Origin: OLB7 sp966250335
GTDB lineage: Bacteria > Bacteroidota > Ignavibacteria > OLB7
NCBI GenBank assembly: GCA_966250335.1
Contig: CBINGZ010000027.1
Coordinates: 12,061 to 76,060 of the forward strand
DNA: 64,000 bases
Reading direction: 5' to 3'
Part shown: positions 41,913 to 49,729 of the stretch, one piece after another
Layout of the letters: each line of letters begins with the position of its first letter
Numbering within the stretch: the first letter of the stretch is position 1
Made by a program: the position numbers and the translations under genes
Notes under the pieces: generated by a model
Told to the model about the DNA's origin: nothing
The model's database searches: none
Seen by the model: the letters and a program-made list of their open reading frames with translations, nothing else

Positions 41913-41955
41913 CAAACGTAACCGGGAACGCGCCGGGAAAGCATGACATCCGTCA
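41913..41955 (-). promoter_or_regulatory. FNR-like operator and promoter for the barrel-ABC-HlyD operon
   Basis: Operator TGACATCCGTCA (41944-41955), reading TTGACGGATGTCATGC toward the gene. Exact -7 box TACGTTTG on the minus strand (41920-41913). Centres 33 bp apart. A second site for the divergent CBS gene lies only 67 bp away. Confidence 0.87.
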
Positions 41956-42010
41956 ATATCTGCCGTAATAAAGGCGGCCGACCGCATTTTCCCGCATGCG
42001 CCTCAAATCA

Positions 42011-42053
42011 TGACATCGGTCATGGCTGAAGGAAACAGGCGGCCGTAGTTTTG
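42011..42053 (+). promoter_or_regulatory. FNR-like operator and promoter for the CBS-domain gene
   Basis: Perfect 16-bp palindrome CATGAC-ATCG-GTCATG around the core 42011-42022, and exact -7 box TAGTTTTG (42046-42053), followed by CATC. Centres 33 bp apart. Confidence 0.88.
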
Positions 42054-42107
42054 CATCGTAGTCCGACGGCAACATATCAGCAATTCATCAGAAAATGGAG
42101 AAGAGCA

Positions 42108-42650
42108 ATGAACGCACGTGACATCATGACGACCGATGCGGCATACTGTCTGCCGGAAACGAACCTTGCATCAGCCGCGGCATCGATGTGGGAGCGCAAC
42201 TGCGGCGTGCTGCCGGTTGTCGATGAGAATATGCATGTCAAGGGGATGATCACCGATCGGGATATCTGCATTGCGCTTGCAACAAGGGATCGTCTTGCAT
42301 CGGAGGTGACAGTGGGAGAAGTATCGTCCGGGATCGCCTTTGCGTGCCGGCCCGACAACAATATTCAGACGGTACTTTCGACGATGCGTCACCACAGGGT
42401 CCGTCGGGTTCCGATCGTCGAGGAAGATGGTAGGCTGGCCGGAATCGTCTCCATCGACGATCTGGCCCGTTTCGCGCGGGCCAGAAGAGACGCGCATTAT
42501 TCCGGCGTCACGTTCGCGGATGTCATCGAGGCCCATAAGGCAATGACGGCATCTCCTCTCCCCTCCATATCGGAAGAGAAGGGTAAGGGCCGGGAACCTG
42601 CAGCCGAGCCCGTCATCGCCCATACAGGCGATTTCGACTTCGAAGAATAG
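42108..42650 (+). CDS. CBS-domain pair protein
   Basis: 180 residues. Two CBS domains (about 1-58: MNARDIMTTDAAYCLPETNLASAAASMWERNCGVLPVVDENMHVKGMITDRDICIALA; about 65-125: CRPDNNIQTVLSTMRHHRVRRVPIVEEDGRLAGIVSIDDLARFA), followed by an unstructured acidic tail. CBS pairs bind adenosine nucleotides and act as energy sensors; stand-alone forms are regular members of low-oxygen and stationary-phase regulons. The GGAGAAGAGCA sequence just before 42108 fits a ribosome binding site and decides the start against the frame-opening ATG at 42051, which lies within the promoter. Confidence 0.92.
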   Translation: MNARDIMTTDAAYCLPETNLASAAASMWERNCGVLPVVDENMHVKGMITDRDICIALATRDRLASEVTVGEVSSGIAFACRPDNNIQTVLSTMRHHRVRRVPIVEEDGRLAGIVSIDDLARFARARRDAHYSGVTFADVIEAHKAMTASPLPSISEEKGKGREPAAEPVIAHTGDFDFEE

Positions 42651-42673
42651 ATGGTTTATTCTTCGAAGAGCGA

Positions 42674-42708
42674 CAAGGCTCATTCAGAGGGGTGCTGGAT
42701 GAGCCTTG
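42674..42708 (+). terminator. Terminator-like hairpin after the CBS gene
   Basis: CAAGGCTCAT (42674-42683) pairs perfectly with ATGAGCCTTG (42699-42708); the tail is GTCGTATATA, not a T run. Confidence 0.6.
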
Positions 42709-42913
42709 GTCGTATATACATATATCCAAAAAAATATATCGAGCGAACGTTCGAGCCACGACGTTCATTACATTCAATGCTTTTTCGTTGCGGCCCGGAT
42801 CGGCCGGGATCGAGCGCCGTACGGAACCACGGCAGAGGAAATTCAAAAGGGGCAGGTTCCCCGCACCGATCGGTATTACCCGGATAGACCTGAATCTCCT
42901 GAACGGCGGATGC

Positions 42914-42956
42914 CCCGATTTTCATTCGGGCGTTTGCCGCCGAGGCCGTAGTTTTG
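42914..42956 (+). promoter_or_regulatory. Promoter of the TonB receptor with a different inverted repeat
   Basis: Exact -7 box TAGTTTTG (42949-42956). Upstream, CCCGA (42914-42918) and TCGGG (42926-42930) form an inverted repeat with a 7-base spacer, whose centre is about 30 bp before the box. There is no TGAC-N4-GTCA site, so another regulator is expected. Confidence 0.5.
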
Positions 42957-43094
42957 CCTGCTCCGATCCCGCACGGCTCTCCTGTATCCCATTCCTGCCC
43001 CGTTCGTCGCTCACGTTCGGCTCAGCCGCCGGAGGGTTTCCGTGCAGCTCCGGCAGGAGGTGCGGATCGATAATCATCAAGAAGAGAGGTTCCC

Positions 43095-45776
43095 ATGCAT
43101 CGAACCATCGGCGGATCGCTCGGAGGGCGTGTTGCGTCCTTCACGGGCCTCCTCCTCGTTCTGACATCGTATGCGGCCGCCCAGACGGGGATGGTCAGGG
43201 GGAAAGTGACAAGTGAAGTGGATGGGAAGCCCGTCGCCGGCGCCGGCATCCGCGTTGTCGGCACGCTTCGGGGAACGGTCGCCAGGCCGGACGGCTCATA
43301 TCAGCTGCGCCTTTCACCGGGGACATATACGCTGCAGGCGAACGCGATCGGCTTCGCGACCCGCAGGCTGGAGGTCACGGTCCTCGCCGATCAGACCACA
43401 ACCGCCGACATCACGCTTGCTGAAGATTTCGTGGGGGCCGACGAAGTGGTGGTGATCGGATCACGGCACAGCGACCGGACCGTCGTCGGCACGCCGGTGC
43501 CGGTGGATGTCATATCGCTTCAGGATATCAAAGCGTCGGGACTGACCGAGACGAACCAGGTTCTCCAGATGCTGGCTCCCTCCTTCAACTTCCCGCGTCC
43601 GGCGATCCAGGATGGAACCGACCACGTGCGCCCCTCGACTCTGCGGGGGCTCGGCACCGATCAGCTCCTCGTGCTGGTGAACGGGAAGCGACGCCACACC
43701 AGCGCGATGCTCAACGTCAACTCGACGGTGGGACGCGGCTCGACCGGGGTGGATCTGAACGCGATACCGGTCAACGCTATCGATCGAATCGAGATATTAC
43801 GGGACGGCGCGGCGGCGCAGTACGGCTCCGACGCCATTGCCGGGGTCATCAACATCATCCTGAAATCGGACCCGGGAGCCGATCTCTCCGCAACGTTCGG
43901 CCAGATGAAGGAGAACGACGGAAAGAGCGTAACCACGGAGGTTGACTACGGCATAGAGATCGGAGAGGAGGGCTTCCTCCATGCCAGCGGAACATATCGT
44001 GATCGCGGCGCAACCAACCGGGCCGGCATCGACACGCGTCAGCAGTATTTCGACGGAGACCCGCGCAACGACGATCCCACGAGGAACAATCGTGTCGATT
44101 TCCGGTTCGGCGACGCGAAGACGGAGGATGCCGGGCTCTTCCTGAACTCCTCGGTTCCGATTGCGGCCGATCTGGAAGCCTACGGCTTCGGCGGGCTTAC
44201 CTATCGCACGGGGGAAAGCGGCGGATTCTATCGCATCGCGTCGGATGACCGCAACGTCCGCGAGATCTATCCCGACGGATTCCTGCCGCTGATCGCCTCG
44301 ACCATCCTCGACGCGTCGGTCTCGGCCGGAGTGAAAGGGGAACTGAGCGACTGGCTCTGGGACCTGAACGGGACCTACGGACGAAACGGGTTCGACTTCG
44401 ACGTGAGGAACAGCCTGAACGCCTCCTACGGCGCCGCCAGCCCGACGTCGTTTCATGCGGGGAGGGTGACCTTCAGCCAGATCGTGACCAGTCTCGACGT
44501 CACCCGCCAGATCGATATCGGACTCGCCGTGCCGATGCTCTTCGCAACCGGACTGGAGTTCCGGGTCGACGCCTACCGCCAGGAAGCGGGCGAGGAAGCA
44601 TCGTGGAAGGATGGTGGAGTGCCGATTCTCGACGGTCCGAACGCCGGAAGCCCGGCCCCCGTGGGATCGCAGGTCTTCCCCGGATATCAGCCTTCGGACG
44701 AGGCCGACATCACTCGAAACAATATCGCGTTCTATCTCGACCTGTCGAGCGATCTGACCGAGAATCTGCTGCTCGACGTCGCCGGCCGTCTTGAGCAGTA
44801 CAGCGATTTCGGGAGCACGATCAATGGAAAGGGCGCAATACGATACGAGCCGGTCACCGGCTATGCGCTCCGCGGCGCCCTCAGCACCGGATTCCGCGCA
44901 CCCTCGGTGGTGCAGCAGTACTACTCCTCGACCTCGACCGATTTCATCGGAGGCAACCCGGTGGAGATCAGGACGTTCCCGGTCGGCAGTCCGCAGGCGC
45001 GTGCGCTCGGGGCGCAGGATCTGAAGCCGGAGAAGTCGGTGAACATGAGCATCGGTTTCGCGGCCGAACCGGTGAGCAATCTTCTGCTCAGCGCCGACTA
45101 TTACAACATCCGCGTGAACGACCGGATCGTGCTGTCGGAGAACTTCATCGGGCCCGATATCGACTCCCTGCTCGCCCCGTTCAACGTGAGCGGCGGACGG
45201 TTCTTCACCAATGCCATCGACACCAGGACGCAGGGACTGGACCTGATTCTCCGATATGCGCTCGACGCCGAGGAGATCGGACGGTTCATCTTCACGGGAG
45301 CGTTCAACCTCACCAGAACCGAGGTGATCCGCGTCTCGCCGACGCCGCCGCAACTGGCTGGATACGACGAAACGCTCTTCGGGCATATCGAGAGGACAAG
45401 GATCGAATCGGGACAGCCGAAGGACAACATCAACCTGGCGTTGAACTACACCGTCGGCAACTTCGGTCTGACCCTGCGCACGATACGATTCGGGGAAACA
45501 ATCGAGCCCTATCCCTACAATCCCTCCGAGGAACCGACCAAATACGATCAGACCTTCGCGGCCAAGTGGACGACCGACATCGACCTGTCGTATATCTTCC
45601 TCGACCGGATCAAGCTTGCCGTCGGCGGCTCGAACATCTTCGATGTCTACCCGGATAAGTATATCGTGGTACCTGATGATCCCTACAACGGTCTGATCCT
45701 TCCCTACAGCGTCTTCACGCCGTTCGGGTTCAACGGAGCATTTTTCTATGCCAGAGTCGATGTGCAGATCATGTAG
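43095..45776 (+). CDS. TonB-dependent outer membrane receptor
   Basis: 893 residues: signal peptide (VASFTGLLLVLTSYAAAQ, about 13-30), carboxypeptidase-regulatory-like beta-sandwich (about 33-110: GMVRGKVTSEVDGKPVAGAGIRV, then GSYQLRLSPGTYTLQANAIGF), plug domain (about 115-260: VDVISLQDIKASGLTETNQVLQ, HVRPSTLRGLGTDQLLVLVNGKRRH, IEILRDGAAAQYGSDAIAGVINIIL) and a 22-strand barrel ending in FYARVDVQIM. No SusD gene follows, so it is not a SusCD pair. Ligand unknown; similar receptors take up siderophores, vitamins or metals. The copper genes begin 660 bp downstream on the other strand. Confidence 0.93.
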   Translation: MHRTIGGSLGGRVASFTGLLLVLTSYAAAQTGMVRGKVTSEVDGKPVAGAGIRVVGTLRGTVARPDGSYQLRLSPGTYTLQANAIGFATRRLEVTVLADQTTTADITLAEDFVGADEVVVIGSRHSDRTVVGTPVPVDVISLQDIKASGLTETNQVLQMLAPSFNFPRPAIQDGTDHVRPSTLRGLGTDQLLVLVNGKRRHTSAMLNVNSTVGRGSTGVDLNAIPVNAIDRIEILRDGAAAQYGSDAIAGVINIILKSDPGADLSATFGQMKENDGKSVTTEVDYGIEIGEEGFLHASGTYRDRGATNRAGIDTRQQYFDGDPRNDDPTRNNRVDFRFGDAKTEDAGLFLNSSVPIAADLEAYGFGGLTYRTGESGGFYRIASDDRNVREIYPDGFLPLIASTILDASVSAGVKGELSDWLWDLNGTYGRNGFDFDVRNSLNASYGAASPTSFHAGRVTFSQIVTSLDVTRQIDIGLAVPMLFATGLEFRVDAYRQEAGEEASWKDGGVPILDGPNAGSPAPVGSQVFPGYQPSDEADITRNNIAFYLDLSSDLTENLLLDVAGRLEQYSDFGSTINGKGAIRYEPVTGYALRGALSTGFRAPSVVQQYYSSTSTDFIGGNPVEIRTFPVGSPQARALGAQDLKPEKSVNMSIGFAAEPVSNLLLSADYYNIRVNDRIVLSENFIGPDIDSLLAPFNVSGGRFFTNAIDTRTQGLDLILRYALDAEEIGRFIFTGAFNLTRTEVIRVSPTPPQLAGYDETLFGHIERTRIESGQPKDNINLALNYTVGNFGLTLRTIRFGETIEPYPYNPSEEPTKYDQTFAAKWTTDIDLSYIFLDRIKLAVGGSNIFDVYPDKYIVVPDDPYNGLILPYSVFTPFGFNGAFFYARVDVQIM

Positions 45777-45918
45777 GAAACGAGGAAGGAGCAATATGGG
45801 ATGAACCGATGGGGCTATATTGCCGGCCGGGCGGCGGGATCGGCGGTCGTTGAACCCCGTATCGTCGACGCCTGCCCTCCAACGGATCACAGGTCAACAA
45901 ACGAACAAGGAATATCCC

Positions 45919-46368
45919 ATGGATACACAATCACCCGTCGTCCCCGATGCGGAGCGTACCGCGCTCGCACCGTTCGAGGCCAAGGCTCTGTCGGCCACAC
46001 TCACCGTGAAGGATATCGAGAAGAGCCTTGCCTGGTACAATGAAGTCGTCGGCTTCACCGTGGAGAACAGGCACGAGCGTGAAGGGGTCCTGAGAGCCGT
46101 GACGCTGAGCGCCGGCGCCGTCCGTATCCTGATCGGTCAGGACGACGGAGCCAAGGGATGGGAGCGGGTCAAGGGAGAAGGATTTTCGCTGATGCTCACG
46201 ACCGGTCAGAACGTCGATGATATCGCGGCACGAATCAAGGAGGCGGGCTGGCCCCTGGACGCGGAGCCGAGAGACACCCCCTGGGGTTTCCGGGTCTTCC
46301 GGGTGCTGGACCCGGACGGGTTCAAGCTGGCGATTTCGTCGGAGAGGAGCGAACAGACCGAGGGGTAG
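45919..46368 (+). CDS. VOC-family protein
   Basis: 149 residues with one glyoxalase/bleomycin-resistance fold: LSATLTVKDIEKSLAWYNEVVGFTVENRHEREGVLRAVTLSAGAVRILIGQDD in the first half and FSLMLTTGQNVDDIAARIKEAGWPLDAEPRDTPWGFRVFRVLDPDGFKLAIS in the second. A glutamate or histidine metal site is not obvious, so the activity cannot be stated. Start MDTQSPVVPDAER at 45919; the longer frame from 45820 lacks similarity. It lies about 140 bp after the TonB receptor and may be read through from it. Confidence 0.85.
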   Translation: MDTQSPVVPDAERTALAPFEAKALSATLTVKDIEKSLAWYNEVVGFTVENRHEREGVLRAVTLSAGAVRILIGQDDGAKGWERVKGEGFSLMLTTGQNVDDIAARIKEAGWPLDAEPRDTPWGFRVFRVLDPDGFKLAISSERSEQTEG

Positions 46369-46434
46369 TACCAGGACGATCCAGCGGCAGTCACAGGGTG
46401 GAATCGCGATCTCTGCGGTTCCACCCTGTATCGT

Positions 46435-48573
46435 TCACCCCGCTTTCAACATCCGCGCATTGATCGCCACGATCACCGTGCTCAACGACATAAGTACGGC
46501 GCCGACTGCGGGACTGAGGATGATTCCGGCGTTGTAGAGAATACCTGCAGCGAGCGGGATGGCGACGACGTTGTATCCGGTCGCCCACCAGAGATTCTGG
46601 GTCATCTTGCGATATGTCGAGCGGGCCAGGTCGATGATCGTGACGATATCCAGCGGGTTGCTGCGGACGAGAACGACATCGGCCGTCTCGATCGCCACAT
46701 CGGTCCCCGCGCCGACGGCGATGCCGATATCGGCCTGCGCAAGCGCCGGTGCGTCGTTCACTCCATCCCCCGTCATGGCGACGACCAGCCCGCGCGACCT
46801 GATCTCCCGCACCTTGTCGGCCTTCCGATCCGGCAGGACCTCCGCGATATATTCGTCGAGCCCGATCTCCTTCGACACCGACTCGGCGACCTGCCGGTTG
46901 TCGCCGGTGAGCATCATCGTCCTGATCCCCATCTCCTTCAATCGCGCGACAGCCTCCCTCGACTCCGGTCTGACGATATCGGCGAGCGCGACGGCTCCCG
47001 CGGCCTCGCCGTCGACGACGACGAACACGACGGTCTTCCCCTGATCGAGCAGAGGGGCGATCAGGTCGTCCGGAACGGCAAGCCCCTGCTCCCGCATGAA
47101 CCCGGGGCTCACGATCATGACATCCCGTCCGTCGACCACCCCTCGTGCCCCCTTTCCCGTGATGGAGGTGAACTCCCGGACCGGTATCCTCTTCCCGGTC
47201 GCCGCGACTATGCCGGCGGCGATCGGATGCTGGGAATACTCCTCGACCGATGCGGCCAGGGCCAGTATATCGGATTCATCCATATCATTTCTGAAGGAAA
47301 CGGTATCGGTGACTCCGAAGCGTCCCTCTGTCAGCGTCCCGGTCTTGTCGAAGACGATCGCCTGAACGTTGCGGGCGTTCTCGAACGCGGCCCGATCGCG
47401 GATGAGGAGACCGCGCCGCGCGGCGATCGAGGTAGAGACGGCGACGACCAGCGGTACCGCGAGGCCGAGCGCGTGAGGACAGGAGATCACCATGACCGTG
47501 ACGGCCCGCTCGATCGCGAACGACAGAGGGGCTGCGGAGAGGACCATCCACAGAACGAACGTGAGGATTCCTCCGCCGATCGCTGTCAGCGTCAGCCAGA
47601 GCGCTGCGCGATTCGCCAGATCCTGGGTGCGGGATCGGCTCTTCTGCGCCTCACGCACCAGGCCGATCACCTGCGCCAGAAAGGAATCGCTCCCGGTACG
47701 ACCGACCTCGACCACGACCGCTCCTTCCCCGTTGATCGACCCGCCGATAACCGTCCCCCCCGCCTCCTTCGTCACCGGCTTCGACTCCCCGGTGAGCATC
47801 GCCTCGTTTACCGATGTTATCCCCTCGACGATCGTTCCATCCGCCGGGATCTTCTCGGCAGGCTTCACCACCACGCGATCGCCGACGACGAGCCGATCGA
47901 GCGGGACATCGACAATGGCGCCGTCGGGCATCAGCCTGTGGGCGTCGGAGGGCATCAGCCGGACCAGCTCCTCCAGCGCCCGTGAGGCGCCCATGACGGA
48001 TCGCATTTCGATCCAGTGTCCGAAAAGCATCAGGTCGATCAGGGTTGCCAGCTCCCAGAAGAACCCTTCCCCCCGAAGCCCGAAGACCGTCATCGAACTG
48101 TAGAGATACGCCGTCGAGATCGCCACGGCGACAAGCGTCATCATCCCCGGCCGACGTTCCTTCAACTCGTCGACCAGGCCGCGCAGGAAGGGATAGCCTC
48201 CGTAGAGGTAAACGACCGTGGAGAGAGCGAAGAGGAGATAGTGATCGCCGGCGAACCTCAGCGAATCTCCGAGCCCCATCCACATCTGGAGCATCGGCGA
48301 CAGCATCAGGATCGGGATCGTCAGGATCATCGAGATCCGGAACCGACGATTGAAGTCGTCGGCCATCATGGCGTGGTGATCATGACCCGCCCCCCCGCCG
48401 TGATGAGCGCCCTGATTGTCGACATGCGATATTCCATGATCGCCTGCCGTACCATGCGTCGAGCCCGACATATCGTGCCCGGAATGATCAGCATGATGAT
48501 CCCCCTGCGACAGATGAGTCGGGTGGGCATGATCTCCCTTCGGATGACCTTCAGATTTCTGATGTCGTGTCAT
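46435..48573 (-). CDS. copB: Copper-translocating P-type ATPase, CopB type
   Basis: 712 residues. The cytosolic N terminus (about 1-70) is packed with His, Asp and Gly (HHADHSGHDMSG, HHGGGAGHDHHAM), as in CopB rather than the CxxC HMA domain of CopA. The sixth-helix motif is CPH (VISCPHALGLAVPLVV), the P1B-3 signature. The phosphorylation motif DKTGTLTEGRFGV, the TGDNRQVAE hinge and the GDGVNDAPALAQADIGIAVG motif are intact. It exports Cu (Cu2+ or Cu+ by subclass) from the cytosol. The stop lies next to the VOC stop, so the two genes are convergent. It belongs with the lipoprotein and copA upstream on the same strand. Confidence 0.92.
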   Translation of the reverse strand: MTRHQKSEGHPKGDHAHPTHLSQGDHHADHSGHDMSGSTHGTAGDHGISHVDNQGAHHGGGAGHDHHAMMADDFNRRFRISMILTIPILMLSPMLQMWMGLGDSLRFAGDHYLLFALSTVVYLYGGYPFLRGLVDELKERRPGMMTLVAVAISTAYLYSSMTVFGLRGEGFFWELATLIDLMLFGHWIEMRSVMGASRALEELVRLMPSDAHRLMPDGAIVDVPLDRLVVGDRVVVKPAEKIPADGTIVEGITSVNEAMLTGESKPVTKEAGGTVIGGSINGEGAVVVEVGRTGSDSFLAQVIGLVREAQKSRSRTQDLANRAALWLTLTAIGGGILTFVLWMVLSAAPLSFAIERAVTVMVISCPHALGLAVPLVVAVSTSIAARRGLLIRDRAAFENARNVQAIVFDKTGTLTEGRFGVTDTVSFRNDMDESDILALAASVEEYSQHPIAAGIVAATGKRIPVREFTSITGKGARGVVDGRDVMIVSPGFMREQGLAVPDDLIAPLLDQGKTVVFVVVDGEAAGAVALADIVRPESREAVARLKEMGIRTMMLTGDNRQVAESVSKEIGLDEYIAEVLPDRKADKVREIRSRGLVVAMTGDGVNDAPALAQADIGIAVGAGTDVAIETADVVLVRSNPLDIVTIIDLARSTYRKMTQNLWWATGYNVVAIPLAAGILYNAGIILSPAVGAVLMSLSTVIVAINARMLKAG

Positions 48574-48627
48574 GGCTGAGATCCTTGTGTTTCCACGAAC
48601 GATATATCGACCGGAACCCTTATCGAC

Positions 48628-49614
48628 TCAGCGAGCGATGTTCAGTACATAGGACGCCGTGATGATCTTTCCGCCGTGCCGGAACTGTCCCCAGACCTTG
48701 TAGATACCGGGTTCGGGGAAGCTGGTATGGAAGATGACGTCGCCTCCCTTCTCTCCGCCCCCTGCCGTATGCTCGCCGTGTCCGCCGGTTCCGTGGTTCA
48801 TTCCCTCCATCCCCCCTTCCGCGGGATGCGTGTGGAGATAGGTCTTTCCATCCCCGGAAACCACCACGGTATGTCCGCGCGCGCCCAGATACGGCTCCAG
48901 GTCCTCGACCGGCCTGCCGGATGCGTCCATGATCTGGAAGTGCAGTTGCACATCGCTGCCGTGAGCGATCTCGGAGGGCATCGGCATCATCGCTACCTGA
49001 TATGTTGCGCCTCCCGGAGCATCGGGCTCGCTTTCGGGTCGGGCCTGTGCGCTCTTCACGATCCTTCCGTCGGCGCCGATCCTGTCCGGAGTCGACGGAC
49101 TCGATGCCGGAACGGATGACGCCCCTGTCGTGGTAAACTCGTACTGCGATACCCTCTGTTCGCTTCCCTCCGGCATGTAGTCGGCGTAGACCCGGTAGGT
49201 TCCGGCGCTCGGCACCTTCACCTCCACCTCGAACGTCCCGTTCCCCCTGTATTCAGGGTGAAGATGGTTGAACCAGGAGAGATCGGCCGAGACGATGATG
49301 AGATGCATCAGCTTCTCATGAACCGGGGCGAAATTCCCCACCGGGGTTCCGGCGGCGTCGAGTATCCGGATCTTCCAGGCTGCCGGGCGGCCGGGCTCGA
49401 CCTGCGCCGGCGTGGAGCCGATTTCCATCTTCATTGAATTTCCCTCCATGCCGCGATGATGTGGGCTTCCAGTGTCGTGAACGTGTGGCGTGCCGGCTGC
49501 CTGTGAGTCGGCCGGATTTCCGGCATCGTGTCGCGATGTTCCGTCGCAGCCGGCGGCGGTCCAGGCAAGGGCCAGTGCGATAGATACCGCAGCCCCGTTC
49601 AGTCGCATATTCAT
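48628..49614 (-). CDS. Metal-island lipoprotein, His/Met-rich
   Basis: 328 residues from MNMRLNGAAVSIALAL. The signal ends in a lipobox TAAGC, so it is a lipoprotein (Cys about 22). It has His/Met-rich patches near the N terminus (HVHDTGSPHHRGMEGNSMKME) and C terminus (HTHPAEGGMEGMNHGTGGHGEH). Between them are two similar beta-sandwich-like modules: WKIRILDAAGTPVGNFAPVHEKLMHLIIVSADLSWFNHLHPEYRGNGTF and a C-terminal LHFQIMDASGRPVEDLEPYLGARGHTVVVSGDGKTYLHTHP. Both share the pattern LMH-or-GH ... V ... HxHP. It sits between copB and copA, so it likely binds copper in the periplasm. Family unnamed. Confidence 0.8.
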   Translation of the reverse strand: MNMRLNGAAVSIALALAWTAAGCDGTSRHDAGNPADSQAAGTPHVHDTGSPHHRGMEGNSMKMEIGSTPAQVEPGRPAAWKIRILDAAGTPVGNFAPVHEKLMHLIIVSADLSWFNHLHPEYRGNGTFEVEVKVPSAGTYRVYADYMPEGSEQRVSQYEFTTTGASSVPASSPSTPDRIGADGRIVKSAQARPESEPDAPGGATYQVAMMPMPSEIAHGSDVQLHFQIMDASGRPVEDLEPYLGARGHTVVVSGDGKTYLHTHPAEGGMEGMNHGTGGHGEHTAGGGEKGGDVIFHTSFPEPGIYKVWGQFRHGGKIITASYVLNIAR

Positions 49615-49729
49615 CCTGATATCTCCTGTTGTTCTTTCAGCGTAGACGGAGAGCCGTTCGGCCACGATCCGTTTCCATACGGCGCCCGAGGTTCACATTT
49701 CGATCACATCCGCTCACGATCTATCAACT

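Larger units (their letters stand above)
42651..43094. other. Intergenic region upstream of the TonB receptor
   Basis: 444 bases. A hairpin closes the CBS gene (42674-42708). AT-rich ATATACATATATCC (about 42713-42727) follows, then about 180 bases with no feature. An exact -7 box and an inverted repeat at 42914-42956 should be the receptor's promoter. Confidence 0.5.
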
